Positions 6,885 to 15,993 of a stretch of DNA of 24,994 nucleotides are shown piece by piece; the first letter of the stretch is position 1; each line of letters opens with the position of its first letter. Origin of the DNA: Dehalococcoidia bacterium. GTDB taxonomy: Bacteria > Chloroflexota > Dehalococcoidia > Dehalococcoidales > RBG-16-60-22. A model generated the notes under the pieces. That model had not been told where the DNA came from and did not search any database. It saw nothing but the letters and a program-made list of their open reading frames with translations. A program made the translations under genes and the position numbers. The DNA is taken from the NCBI GenBank assembly GCA_030615655.1, contig JAUWYU010000005.1, positions 1 to 24,994 of the forward strand. Direction: 5' to 3'.

Positions 6885-9125
6885 TTACCGCCTGTAGAAT
6901 AGTTTGTTGAAAAAACCCAGCCGTGTGAGAAGGATACGGTATACGTCGCCCCGTGACTTTAAAAGCTCCGCCTCCTCCATCAACCCTAATTTCGCTCCTC
7001 TACGGCCGAATCGTCTCTGAACATATGCCTGAACAATATTATCAAGAGCTTTAGCTTGTCGCGGAAACTCTAAAGTGAGCTCGGCAGCATATTCCAGAGG
7101 TGTTTGCTGTGGTCTGGGTCTCAATTTTACCAGTGAGCCAAGGACACACAATTTTGAATATTCCGTAGATGCGCAGTCTTTCCTGACTACACCCCAAAGC
7201 CAGCGATAGAAGGCTGACCTGAGAGCAAGTACTGGAACTGCCAATAGCATGATTAGAATAACGCCACCGAAAAGCCAAAGCAGGGTCTTTCCTATAACTT
7301 CGGCAAAAAGCCATCCCGGCTCCCTAAATTCTATCTTCTCAGCTGCCTCACCTATTTCAGTACCCCCAAACTCCTGCCACATACCCAGCGTATACCATGA
7401 CAGCCATGCATCCTGTTGCCCCCCTTCCCACGCGATTTGGCTCGCTACCCACGGTGTCTCGATGGTCACCTCACTATCCAAGCTGGGTGTTACCTCCAAA
7501 TCCACCCAGCCGTAGCCCGGGAAATAAGCCTGAGGCCAGGTATGATAGTGTTTGTCCCGCAAAGTATATTCCCCGACGTCGCCTTCATCACCAGGAAGAT
7601 AGCCGACGACAAGTCTTGACGGTACACCAACCGAGCGGAGCATTACCGCCATGGCCGAAGCAAAATGGAGGCAATAGCCTGACTTCTGGGTAAACAGGAA
7701 ATGCTCCACGCCATCAGTACCCTGAGGTGGAGCTTCAACTTGTTCTTCATAAGGGATTTCGGAAAGATACCAATCTATAACAGTTACCTTCGCAAAGGGT
7801 GAATTTGCCATTCTGGTTATACTTTCACTCAGTTGCCTGACGCTTTCAGGAAAGTCAGGAGGCAGCTGGAGGTAATTCTCCCTTATATACTGCGGATAGT
7901 CTTTACCAGCCGTTTGTAAGTTATCGCGGGTCGCTGAAGAGATACTGGAGGTAACGGTGTAACGCTCTTCAGGTCGGAGGAGACGTGGTGCCGTCACCGC
8001 GATAACATCCCCGGCGCCTACATGCACCAGAACCGGGGTATCAGAAGATATAAATCCACCGGCAGTAAGGAGGACATCCGTCTTCAGATTGGTTTCTACC
8101 GTGTAGGTTAGTGTATCACGCTCCGAAAGCGTCTCAGCTTCACCCCAGGGCACCTCTTTTTCCAGTAGATATCTGCTGGTCGGCCGATTTGTCCAGCCCT
8201 GGGAGGTGTAGGTATCATATACATGTACCCGCCAATAAGAGGGACGCTCTGAACTGACGATGAAATGAACCTGGCTGCCCTGGTGCCATTCCTCCGTAAA
8301 AAGCAAATCCCGGCGTGTGCTGCTCGTGATTATGGGCTGTTTTGCCGGTACAAGAGCGAAGAAATTAAGCCGGGATTCCTCAATATCCTTTGTCCAGAGC
8401 ATTTTAGTAGCTATCATCGTCTCGAGTTGAGGAACCCGTATTTCCGGGGTTATCCATGAAACAGAAACCGCCAGTATGCCGATACAGAGCAGTGATGCCA
8501 TAAAGTAGAGTAAGCCCCGCTTGGGATAGCCTGTGCCACGTCCCAACAGGTAACGCAGCTTTAGCATACGGTTCTGTGCAATCAGCAGTATGGCAGCTAT
8601 AAAGTAGAAGCCGAAAAAAGCATAATACTTATCGGGGAGATTACTCAGATTTACCAGGATAACCACAGCGCCCAGAGAGACGGCCACCCAGGCATTTTGC
8701 CTTCGTAAAATGAACCATGTCGATAAGTAGCCGATTCCCCAGGTTATAAAAGCGAGAAATACAGCGAAGTATATGGTTGCCTCATCGAGCCTCGCCACGC
8801 TTGTTGCCTGCCATATAGTTACCAGACTACCGACAACCAGCACAAGGACATGTATTGCCACGCTTGGTAATCGGCTTTTTACCAGCAACCAGGTACTCAG
8901 CATAGTGAGGATAAGGACCAGAGTCAATGACGGCTGAGGCGTAATCCATTTGGCTTGCTCAATAGAAAGTACCGCAATCTCAAGTACCAGGAACAGTAAT
9001 CCAATATTTAACCACTCATACCAGTCACCTAAGCGAGCTTTAAAACCTGCCCGTGATATTGACTGTGTATGAGCTTCTTTTACAGGGTAAGGAGGCTTTT
9101 CCTGTTCTTTCCTGTTGCCAGTCAT
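6885..9125 (-). CDS. Membrane-anchored transglutaminase-like protein (TgpA type)
   Basis: A 746-residue membrane protein. Several hydrophobic segments fill residues about 38-225, followed by an extracytoplasmic part, a transglutaminase core at about 470-550, another membrane segment at about 611-636 and a cytoplasmic tail (about 640-746) with RPRPQQTPLEYA, as in DUF4129 domains. The catalytic Cys484 (SGYCLHFASA) and His528 (HYHTWPQAY) are clear. The third residue of the triad, Asp in most relatives (GWVxxDPT), appears as Glu544 (GWVDLEVTP), with Asp542 two residues earlier. The start lies two bases after the DUF58 stop, so translation is probably coupled. With MoxR and DUF58 it forms a well-known conserved trio, linked to envelope or protein-complex maturation; the substrate is unknown. 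Confidence 0.88.
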   Translation of the reverse strand: MTGNRKEQEKPPYPVKEAHTQSISRAGFKARLGDWYEWLNIGLLFLVLEIAVLSIEQAKWITPQPSLTLVLILTMLSTWLLVKSRLPSVAIHVLVLVVGSLVTIWQATSVARLDEATIYFAVFLAFITWGIGYLSTWFILRRQNAWVAVSLGAVVILVNLSNLPDKYYAFFGFYFIAAILLIAQNRMLKLRYLLGRGTGYPKRGLLYFMASLLCIGILAVSVSWITPEIRVPQLETMIATKMLWTKDIEESRLNFFALVPAKQPIITSSTRRDLLFTEEWHQGSQVHFIVSSERPSYWRVHVYDTYTSQGWTNRPTSRYLLEKEVPWGEAETLSERDTLTYTVETNLKTDVLLTAGGFISSDTPVLVHVGAGDVIAVTAPRLLRPEERYTVTSSISSATRDNLQTAGKDYPQYIRENYLQLPPDFPESVRQLSESITRMANSPFAKVTVIDWYLSEIPYEEQVEAPPQGTDGVEHFLFTQKSGYCLHFASAMAVMLRSVGVPSRLVVGYLPGDEGDVGEYTLRDKHYHTWPQAYFPGYGWVDLEVTPSLDSEVTIETPWVASQIAWEGGQQDAWLSWYTLGMWQEFGGTEIGEAAEKIEFREPGWLFAEVIGKTLLWLFGGVILIMLLAVPVLALRSAFYRWLWGVVRKDCASTEYSKLCVLGSLVKLRPRPQQTPLEYAAELTLEFPRQAKALDNIVQAYVQRRFGRRGAKLGLMEEAELLKSRGDVYRILLTRLGFFNKLFYRR

Positions 9126-9127
9126 TT

Positions 9128-10366
9128 CTACATTTTGTCTCCAATGTATTGTATGCTTGAAAAAGTCAGCCGGCTATCAAGTGCTCTTGCTATCCCCAAT
9201 CCACGTCTGATTACATACACATGCAGGCCGTTCGAAATAAGGCTGCGGGCAGTATTGGCCGCGCTGGTTCTGCCACCAAAACTTAGAGAATCAAGCAAGA
9301 TGGCTATGACAATGACGCCGCGGTCTATGGCATGGCGAAGCGACTGTGTTACTCCCAGGTTATCGGAGGAAGTGATGACAATGACCGCGGAGCCCGCGTC
9401 AAAGCGTTCTATTTGGGATGCAAGCAAGGTATCAAGAGGCACTTTACCAGTCGCTTTCATTACGGCGAGGGCTTGTAGAATGTGCTGCAGGTGCTGGCCT
9501 CCGGCTTCGGGCGGAAAAAGATAAGACTGGTCACCTGAGGCGATCAGCCCTACCCGTTTGCCGCTATCTATGTATTTTTGGGTGAGAGAGGCAGCTATCG
9601 TTATACCGTATTCCTCAGTTGTCTCTTCGCCCTCTCCCAGCTGAGACGCCTGATGCATATCAGGGACAATCCAGATGTTCTTAAAAGCATAATTTGTACG
9701 GTCAGGTTCAAACTCTTTGACCATGAGCGTACCGGTATGAGCCGTTGTGCGCCAGTGGATATTACGGAGGCTGTCGCCGCTTGTGTATTCACGTACACGA
9801 GCGGCATTGGGCCCGAACTCACTTGCCAGCCAGTGACGCGGACTTGCCCCCGACTCCTGCCGGGGTAACGCCCTAAAGAAAGGCAGGTCCAATATCTCCG
9901 GGTAAACGATAACGTTCTGGCACTCACCCAGGTGCCGGCTTAGTGAGAAGAAGCCGAAAGGATCGGTGGCCCTGACGGTAAGGGCACCCAGACTATACTT
10001 CCCCCGACGCTGACAATAGACTTCAGTACGCCAACAATGGGAACTCTGCGAAGAAAGATTAAAAGCTACCATATTCCGGTAGCCAGGTAAATCGGTATCT
10101 TCCTGCACTTCAATCAAAGAAGTGGGTATCTTGCTGCGATTAAATACAGTAAATTCCTCCGTAAAACACTCGCCGACCTGGCAATAGTCAGATGATTTTT
10201 CAACCCGGCTACCAATGCCGCGGATGCTCAGGCGTGTCCAGAGATAACTCAGCAGCAGCACAACCACGAAAAATACAAATAAACGCCATAGCATAGTAAA
10301 ACCTCCGGCTAAAGCCAGAGCCAGGGTGAGAAGTGGGACAATAATGAGAACCAATCGAATTTTCAT
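9128..10366 (-). CDS. DUF58 domain-containing membrane protein
   Basis: A 412-residue protein with two N-terminal membrane segments (about 5-25 and 28-45) and a DUF58 core. The signature is REYTSGDSLRNIHWRTTA (about 192-209) followed by GTLMVKEFE. The later part has a von Willebrand A-like character (GSAVIVITSSDNLG). DUF58 proteins occur beside MoxR ATPases and transglutaminases, as here, and are thought to work with the ATPase at the membrane. The ATG start at 10366 has only a weak ribosome binding site. The gap to the MoxR gene is 60 bases and to the transglutaminase 2 bases. Confidence 0.9.
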   Translation of the reverse strand: MKIRLVLIIVPLLTLALALAGGFTMLWRLFVFFVVVLLLSYLWTRLSIRGIGSRVEKSSDYCQVGECFTEEFTVFNRSKIPTSLIEVQEDTDLPGYRNMVAFNLSSQSSHCWRTEVYCQRRGKYSLGALTVRATDPFGFFSLSRHLGECQNVIVYPEILDLPFFRALPRQESGASPRHWLASEFGPNAARVREYTSGDSLRNIHWRTTAHTGTLMVKEFEPDRTNYAFKNIWIVPDMHQASQLGEGEETTEEYGITIAASLTQKYIDSGKRVGLIASGDQSYLFPPEAGGQHLQHILQALAVMKATGKVPLDTLLASQIERFDAGSAVIVITSSDNLGVTQSLRHAIDRGVIVIAILLDSLSFGGRTSAANTARSLISNGLHVYVIRRGLGIARALDSRLTFSSIQYIGDKM

Positions 10367-10426
10367 AACTTCTTAACCGGAAAAAGTAAGCCTCTTAATA
10401 ATAGCTTGTCAGGTCGGCTTTTCCCG

Positions 10427-11386
10427 TTAGTCGGGTATCGCTCCAGGTACAGGAACGGTTTCGAGTATCTCAGCTATAAAGGCACGTCCGTCTTTACCCT
10501 GCGACTGACCTGTCGAAGATAATAATGACCGATGAGCTAAAGCAGATTCGGCCAGAGCTTTAACATCATCAGGTAAAACAAAGTCGCGTCCCTGTAATAG
10601 AGCTCGAGCCTGAGTAGTGCGGGAAAGGGCCAGTGAGCCGCGAGGTGAAGACCCGAGATATATCGCAGGATGGTGGCGTGTCGCATCAACCAGTGATACC
10701 ATGTACTGCTTAACCGAATCGTCCACGTAAATCTTCCTCACTGTTTCCTGAAGCGTTAAAACATCGGAAGCATCTACTACGTGGCCGATTTGCTCAATGG
10801 GATGGATATACTGTTGTCTTTCTAATATAGCTATCTCTTCCGATGGAGAAGGGTAGCCAATGTTTATGCGTAACAGAAACCTGTCCAGCTGCGCCTCCGG
10901 GAGAGGAAAGGTGCCTTCATATTCTATAGGATTCTGGGTGGCCAGAACCTGGAAAGGTGAGGGCATTTTATGGGTGATACCGTCGACAGTAATCTGTCTC
11001 TCTTCCATAGCTTCTAATAGAGCCGATTGGACCTTGGGTGTGCCCCGATTGATTTCATCTGCCAATACCACCTGAGCTGTTATGGGACCAGGGCGGAACT
11101 CAAAGTCGCCAATCTTCTGGTTATAGATCGATACGCCGGTAATATCGCCCGGGAGCATATCGGGCGTGAATTGTATTCTTTTAAAGCTGCAGTTTATTGA
11201 TTTAGCCAGGCTCCGGGCAAGCATGGTCTTACCAACACCAGGTGCATCTTCAATAAGCAGATGCCCCTGACTAATCAAAGCTATTACCGCCAGCTCTATC
11301 GCTACTCGCTTGCCAACCATTACCTTCTCTACGTTATTTATTATCTTTTCTACCAACTGTTGAGCCTTGGTTATGGTACTGTCCAC
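10427..11386 (-). CDS. MoxR-family AAA+ ATPase
   Basis: A 319-residue AAA+ ATPase. Walker A is APGVGKT (48-54); Walker B and following motif are VVLADEINRGTPKVQSALLEA region at about 106-125; sensor 1 is ATQNP (149-153) in FQVLATQNPIEYEG; PEAQLDRF at 163-170 is a family hallmark. The C-terminal lid contains SPRGSLALSR. MoxR proteins act as chaperone-like ATPases that insert cofactors or remodel complexes, in partnership with DUF58 or VWA proteins. The start is GTG 11386, with AGAGG six bases ahead; no better ATG is in frame. First gene of the minus-strand trio, divergent from the ABC exporter genes. Confidence 0.92.
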   Translation of the reverse strand: MDSTITKAQQLVEKIINNVEKVMVGKRVAIELAVIALISQGHLLIEDAPGVGKTMLARSLAKSINCSFKRIQFTPDMLPGDITGVSIYNQKIGDFEFRPGPITAQVVLADEINRGTPKVQSALLEAMEERQITVDGITHKMPSPFQVLATQNPIEYEGTFPLPEAQLDRFLLRINIGYPSPSEEIAILERQQYIHPIEQIGHVVDASDVLTLQETVRKIYVDDSVKQYMVSLVDATRHHPAIYLGSSPRGSLALSRTTQARALLQGRDFVLPDDVKALAESALAHRSLLSSTGQSQGKDGRAFIAEILETVPVPGAIPD

Positions 11387-11430
11387 TTCTTACCTCTATT
11401 CCATCCGGGGTCTTCTACAAAGGGAATAAA

Positions 11431-11460
11431 ATGACATTTTGTCCCAAATTCGAGTATAAC
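11431..11460 (+). promoter_or_regulatory. Candidate promoter of the ABC exporter operon (shared divergent spacer)
   Basis: ATGACA (11431-11436) and TATAAC (11455-11460) are 18 bases apart, about 78 bases before the ATPase start. The -10 element overlaps TATACT on the other strand (11458-11453), which could serve the MoxR operon, though its -35 is poor. A small inverted repeat GACA-TTT-TGTC (11433-11443) overlaps the -35 on the plus strand. Confidence 0.35.
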
Positions 11461-11537
11461 ATACTTTCACATAATGGTGGAAAAAGTGCTAAAATTGGTT
11501 CAACCTGTACCATGTTAACAGTGGGAAAGGAGATAAT

Positions 11538-12401
11538 ATGTCGCGAAACGCTATTTCAGCTGAGGAACTGACCTACCATTATGGTGAACTGGTTGCCGTA
11601 GACCATATCAGTTTTAATGTAGCCGAAAGCGAAATCATGGGTTTTCTCGGCCCTAATGGCGCCGGTAAGACGACGACCTTCAAGATGCTGACGGGACAGC
11701 TCAAGCCCAAAGAGGGACAGGCAAAGCTGCTTGACATGGACGTTACTAAAAGAGTAGAGAGGGTACGGGGGGAAATCGGTGTTTGCTTTGAGGATACAAA
11801 TCTCTATGAACAGATGAGTGCCATAGAGAATCTTAATTTATTCGCCCGTCTATTTGGTCTGCGCTCATTCGACGGTGATGCCCTGCTGAAACGGGTGGGC
11901 CTGGCTGGGCGGGGAAACGACAAAGTTGAGACCTATTCCAAGGGCATGAAACAGCGCCTCATGGTGGCCAGGTCAATAGTTAACAAGCCGCGTGTCCTTT
12001 TCCTTGATGAGCCCACTGCCGGACTTGACCCGGTATCATCTGAGTCAATCAGGAACATTATCATCGAAGAGCGTGCACGAGGCGCTGCTGTCTTTCTCAC
12101 CACTCACGATATGCTGGAGGCTGACAAGCTCTCTGACCGGGTAGCCTTCATGAATCAGGGCCGAATCGTTGCCCTTGATACCCCCCACCAGCTGAAGCAG
12201 CAATACGGCAAGCGAGCGCTGAAGGCTAAAGTCTCGACAGATGACGGTGAACTTGAGGACCGAGAGATAACCCTTGACAAGCCGGAGACACTTGACGCCG
12301 TTCACGAACTCTTCGCACGGGAAAAAGTCGTCACTATCCACAGTGAAGAAGCCACCCTGGAAGATATCTTCATCAGACTTACGGGACGGGGGCTTGTCTA
12401 A
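11538..12401 (+). CDS. ABC transporter ATP-binding protein (ABC-2 exporter type)
   Basis: A 287-residue ATPase. Walker A is GPNGAGKTT (38-46), the signature is YSKGMKQRL (133-141) instead of LSGGQ, Walker B is RVLFLDEPTAGLDP (152-165), and the H-loop is TTHDM (188-192). The Q-loop position reads GVCFEDTNLYEQM, with Glu where Gln is usual. The variant signature and Q-loop are found together in a known subgroup of multidrug/antibiotic-type ABC exporters. The start at 11538 follows AAAGGAG with good spacing. Its TAA stop shares an A with the ATG of the first permease (TAATG), so the proteins are probably made together as one complex. Likely energises export of a lipid, drug or peptide; substrate unknown. 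Confidence 0.93.
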   Translation: MSRNAISAEELTYHYGELVAVDHISFNVAESEIMGFLGPNGAGKTTTFKMLTGQLKPKEGQAKLLDMDVTKRVERVRGEIGVCFEDTNLYEQMSAIENLNLFARLFGLRSFDGDALLKRVGLAGRGNDKVETYSKGMKQRLMVARSIVNKPRVLFLDEPTAGLDPVSSESIRNIIIEERARGAAVFLTTHDMLEADKLSDRVAFMNQGRIVALDTPHQLKQQYGKRALKAKVSTDDGELEDREITLDKPETLDAVHELFAREKVVTIHSEEATLEDIFIRLTGRGLV

Positions 12402-13459
12402 TGAACTGGAGCATCATCGGTATCCTGATTAAGAAAGACCTCTCCCTTTTCTTCAGGAAAAGATTCATTGTTGCCTTAACTTTCCTGGGTATCATTATGT
12501 ATCTCACTATCTATTTTGTTATGCCAAGCTCGGTTAACGAAAATCTTGAGATTGGACTTTATGCACCGGGAGTGATACCCCCGGCTTTCACACAGATACA
12601 GGAGGAAGGACTGGAAATTGAAGGCGTAGAATCCGAGGCGGTGCTTAAAGAAGCAGTGATTGACGGTAAGTATGTAGCCGGGGTATCACTCCCGGCGGAC
12701 ATAGTGGAAAAATTCATGTCCGGGCAGAAACCCGACATCAAGCTGTATTTCACACCGGACGTGCCGCAGGAGACGAGGGATGCCGTTGCAGTAATAATCA
12801 GGGAGCTGGCCTACCTACAGACAGGACAGGTGCTGTCTATTAAAATTACCGAGGAAATTCTTGGGCAGGACATGACAGGCAAGCCGATACCGGCGCGGGA
12901 CAGGCTTCGCCCCCTCCTTGCCATCTTTCTTATCATGATGGAAATGATGGGTCTGGCTAACCTATTGAGCGAGGAAGTGGAGCGACGCACGATACACGCC
13001 CTGCTGGTTACTCCAATGACAATCAAAGACCTGTTTACAGCCAAGGGCATTACCGGTATCGGACTGGTTGCCGGACAGGCCGTGCTCTTCATGGCGCTGG
13101 TCGGTGGCATGAGCGAACAGCCATTGATAATACTGGTAACCCTGCTACTGGGAGCAGCACTGGTTACCGGAATCGCTTTTCTTATAGCGTCCATAAGTAA
13201 GGAATTCATGTCGGTGCTGGGCTGGAGTTTTCTGACCATCATCATATCGATAGTACCCACATTCAGCGTCATGTTCCCCGGCGTGACCACAGATTGGGCG
13301 AAGGTTATCCCTACTTTTTATCTGATTGATACCGTACATCGAACGGCCAACTTCGGCTCCGGCTGGAGCGATGTTTGGCTGAACCTGTTGATACTTCTGG
13401 GATTCTGTCTGGCTATCACGTGGGCAGGCATCACAGCACTGAGGAGAAAATTCCGATGA
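12401..13459 (+). CDS. ABC-2 type permease, first subunit
   Basis: A 352-residue permease with the ABC-2 layout: one N-terminal membrane segment (about 22-45, from RKRFIVALTFLGI), a large extracytoplasmic domain (about 50-160), then about five membrane segments to the C-terminus. The coupling region is EEVERRTIHALLVTPMTIKD, the E-x-R/K-x-x-L-x-x-TP motif of ABC-2 permeases. It overlaps the ATPase stop by one base and the second permease start by four bases (ATGA), so the three form one operon. It should pair with the second permease as a heterodimer around the shared ATPase. Confidence 0.9.
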   Translation: MNWSIIGILIKKDLSLFFRKRFIVALTFLGIIMYLTIYFVMPSSVNENLEIGLYAPGVIPPAFTQIQEEGLEIEGVESEAVLKEAVIDGKYVAGVSLPADIVEKFMSGQKPDIKLYFTPDVPQETRDAVAVIIRELAYLQTGQVLSIKITEEILGQDMTGKPIPARDRLRPLLAIFLIMMEMMGLANLLSEEVERRTIHALLVTPMTIKDLFTAKGITGIGLVAGQAVLFMALVGGMSEQPLIILVTLLLGAALVTGIAFLIASISKEFMSVLGWSFLTIIISIVPTFSVMFPGVTTDWAKVIPTFYLIDTVHRTANFGSGWSDVWLNLLILLGFCLAITWAGITALRRKFR

Positions 13460-14517
13460 GCATTAAACGCATCAGTGTCCTGCTTGGTAAGGAATTCCTG
13501 CATGGTTCAAGGAACTACATCTTTATTTTTGCCATTGTCGCCCCGCTTCTTATCTCACTTATAGTCTCGTTAATCTTCGGCACATTTCTCACCGAGAAAC
13601 CCAGGCTGGGAGTTCTGGATGTCGGTAGCTCACAGCTGGTTCCCATGATTCAGGAACTTGATTCATTGACCACCAAGGAGTACAGCAATATTACCGAAAT
13701 TCAAGATGCAGTTAAGACCGGTGCCGTTGATGTCGGCATCGTGTTTCCCGCCGATTCCGATAGTTCTATTCAGGACGATGGAGTTACAGAGCTCACAGCT
13801 TATGTCTGGGGAGAAAGCCTGGCCAAGAACCGCACCATAATCACTGTAACGATAACCAACCTGGTCAGAGAGCTTGCCGGGCAGGAATCTCCGGTAAATA
13901 TCGAAACTATCACTCTGGGTGATGAGGCCAGCGTTCCCTGGAATGACCGCCTGCTTCCCTTCATCGTGCTGATGACTGTGTTTTTGGGCGGACTTCTCCT
14001 GCCGGCAACCTCGTTAATAAACGAAAAAACCAGGAAGACGCTCAGTGCACTGGTAGTAACGCCAACCACTATTGGCGACATTTTTGCGGCCAAGGGATTG
14101 ATGGGCATCATACTAAGTCTGTTTATGGGCATCTTGATACTGGTAATAAACCAGGCTTTTGGTGCCGAGCCGCTATTGCTGACCTTGATGCTGGTACTCG
14201 GCGGTATAATGGCAGTTGAGATAGGCCTGTTACTCGGGATTTCAGTTAAGGACTTTACCACGCTGTTTACCATCTGGAAAATGGGGGGAATTATCCTGTT
14301 CGCTCCCGTTTTCATATACCTTTTTCCCCAAATTCCCGCGTGGATAGGCAGGATCTTCCCTACTTACTATATTATTCAACCGATAGTAGATTTAAGTCAG
14401 CGAGGTGGTAGCTGGCCTGATATAGCCGTAAACGTTTTCATTCTTATCGGGTTGAACCTCATTCTGTTGGGTTTAGTCCTCTTCGTGCTGAAGAGGACCA
14501 GACAAATGGTTGCCTAG
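13456..14517 (+). CDS. ABC-2 type permease, second subunit
   Basis: A 353-residue permease of the same architecture as the preceding one: membrane segment near 20-42, extracytoplasmic domain about 45-165, and five or six C-terminal membrane segments. It carries the matching motif NEKTRKTLSALVVTPTTIGD. The start is ATG 13456, which overlaps the preceding TGA (ATGA); in-frame upstream starts would run into the first permease gene and add an unrelated leader. The two permeases look like ancient paralogues. Last gene of the operon; it converges on the acetyltransferase gene with a 43-base gap in which no clear terminator is visible. Confidence 0.9.
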   Translation: MSIKRISVLLGKEFLHGSRNYIFIFAIVAPLLISLIVSLIFGTFLTEKPRLGVLDVGSSQLVPMIQELDSLTTKEYSNITEIQDAVKTGAVDVGIVFPADSDSSIQDDGVTELTAYVWGESLAKNRTIITVTITNLVRELAGQESPVNIETITLGDEASVPWNDRLLPFIVLMTVFLGGLLLPATSLINEKTRKTLSALVVTPTTIGDIFAAKGLMGIILSLFMGILILVINQAFGAEPLLLTLMLVLGGIMAVEIGLLLGISVKDFTTLFTIWKMGGIILFAPVFIYLFPQIPAWIGRIFPTYYIIQPIVDLSQRGGSWPDIAVNVFILIGLNLILLGLVLFVLKRTRQMVA

Positions 14518-14560
14518 GCAAGTCCCCAAACCCCGTTTTAACGCTCCAATAACTATAAAC

Positions 14561-15766
14561 CTAGAACATATCAGCGCAGAATGGCCGACATGGAGTGCGC
14601 ATCACCCTATCCCACAAAGCAAGAACATTATTGTCGTTAACATCCAGTCGCGCCATGCGTGCCGCTTCTGAGGGGCTTATCTGCCCGAACATCAGCATGG
14701 TTAGTGTGGAAATCGGCATTGCCAGATGCGGTTCCTCAGTGGTGCGGCCGATAACGGTTCCAGCCGCCGAAGTCTCCATTTTCCATCTTCCACGATTCCA
14801 GGGACACAGTTCATCAGTGATTTCAAAAGTGAGTGTGCCCTCCTCAGAATAAGGACGCATCGGGAGGGCTTTTTCAACGTCTATGATTCGAGCCAGTAAC
14901 CCATCGCCTGAAGTAATATTTAACATTCTGGGCTCAAGCAACAGATGCGGTAACGGGTCATCAGGTGGAACTCCTACCCAGCTAATTTCCCCCACGAGGT
15001 CCATATTGGCGAAGTAGTCCCATATCGCCCGGTAGGCTGACGCCGTCAGCCAGGTAAGGTCTCGGATAACGAGACGTTGCCCCATACGCGGTCTGTTCTC
15101 ACGTTCGACGTGGTATATCATATAGCCGAGGGGCTCCCCGTTTTCCCGATACACGACTTTAACCGGTGGCATGGGCGTTCGTGGAAAGGCCAGCACCGTC
15201 ATCGGTGCTCCCGGCGCTACCTCCATAGCCTCGTTACGCTGTAAATAGCCGACCTTCTGCACACTGAATCGGTGGTACAAATCCAGAATAAGACCCATCT
15301 CTTTATCACCTGCTTCCTGGAAACTTCCGGAAACTGGCCGGGTCTCTGCAAACCGCAGATGATTGGGCTCGACAGTATAGGCATTTCTTGACGATACCAC
15401 TCCGTAGCCATATCGCTGATATACCGCCGCCATAGTGGCGAAGAGCATAGCGATTGGCTGCTCTCCACGCTCATAGAGCAGGTTAAAATGCGCCTCGGTT
15501 ATTTTACGCAGGTAGCCTCGGCGCCGATGGGTGGGAAGTGTGCCCACCATGGAGACACCGGCAATAGGAATGCTGGCGCCAGCGAACTGCATGGTAAGCG
15601 GCCAAGCCATGTACGACGTAGCCAGTTTGCCATCTTCAAAAGCGCAGAGAGTCCACTCCAACGGTATCTTAAGGTCAAACTCTTCCTGTATGGCAAAGGC
15701 CGTGCGGACGTTACTATTGAACGCCTCCATTTCCTCGGCCCTAGCAGGACGTATCTCCAGCGCCAT
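14561..15766 (-). CDS. Eis-like GNAT N-acetyltransferase
   Basis: A 401-residue acetyltransferase of the Eis family: two GNAT-like regions followed by a sterol-carrier-like C-terminal region. The acetyl-CoA loop is VGTLPTHRRRGYLRKI (74-89). VYQRYGYG (115-122) carries a tyrosine (Tyr116) at the place of the proposed general acid of mycobacterial Eis, and the chain ends in Phe, as in Eis, where the C-terminal carboxylate is the proposed general base. Length (401 against 402) also fits. Eis proteins acetylate amines of aminoglycosides, polyamines or other substrates; the natural substrate here is unknown, and resistance should not be assumed. The start ATG follows GGGGGAG. It is transcribed alone, divergent from the RND exporter. 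Confidence 0.85.
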   Translation of the reverse strand: MALEIRPARAEEMEAFNSNVRTAFAIQEEFDLKIPLEWTLCAFEDGKLATSYMAWPLTMQFAGASIPIAGVSMVGTLPTHRRRGYLRKITEAHFNLLYERGEQPIAMLFATMAAVYQRYGYGVVSSRNAYTVEPNHLRFAETRPVSGSFQEAGDKEMGLILDLYHRFSVQKVGYLQRNEAMEVAPGAPMTVLAFPRTPMPPVKVVYRENGEPLGYMIYHVERENRPRMGQRLVIRDLTWLTASAYRAIWDYFANMDLVGEISWVGVPPDDPLPHLLLEPRMLNITSGDGLLARIIDVEKALPMRPYSEEGTLTFEITDELCPWNRGRWKMETSAAGTVIGRTTEEPHLAMPISTLTMLMFGQISPSEAARMARLDVNDNNVLALWDRVMRTPCRPFCADMF

Positions 15767-15885
15767 GTCTCCCCCTTTCTCGGTTGTGATTTCTCGACGT
15801 CAATATATCTACTTCCAAGCTGGTTCCACGAATAAAAGCTCTGGTGTGCTACCTCGCGAGACTAAGCAGGTAAAGCGAATGAAAT

Positions 15886-15915
15886 AGTATAACAGAAATA
15901 ACCGAACGCCTTCAA
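15886..15915 (-). promoter_or_regulatory. Candidate promoter of the Eis-like acetyltransferase gene
   Basis: On the minus strand TTGAAG (15915-15910) and TATACT (15891-15886) are separated by 18 bases. This would give a leader of about 115 bases before the start codon at 15766. Pattern match only. Confidence 0.4.
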
Positions 15916-15993
15916 CCTCACACCAACCTGACAAAGTGACTCTTATTTCAACGCCTGACCATAAGCACCACGAGATTTGGTTTCACACGCATG

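Noticed and set aside
11433..11443. GACATTTTGTC as a LexA or other known operator
   Set aside because: It is too short to assign and no regulator or SOS gene is adjacent.
13800..14315. Long minus-strand open frame opposite the second ABC permease
   Set aside because: It has low-complexity Ser/Ile/Pro composition, no ribosome site, and lies wholly antisense to a clear membrane protein gene.
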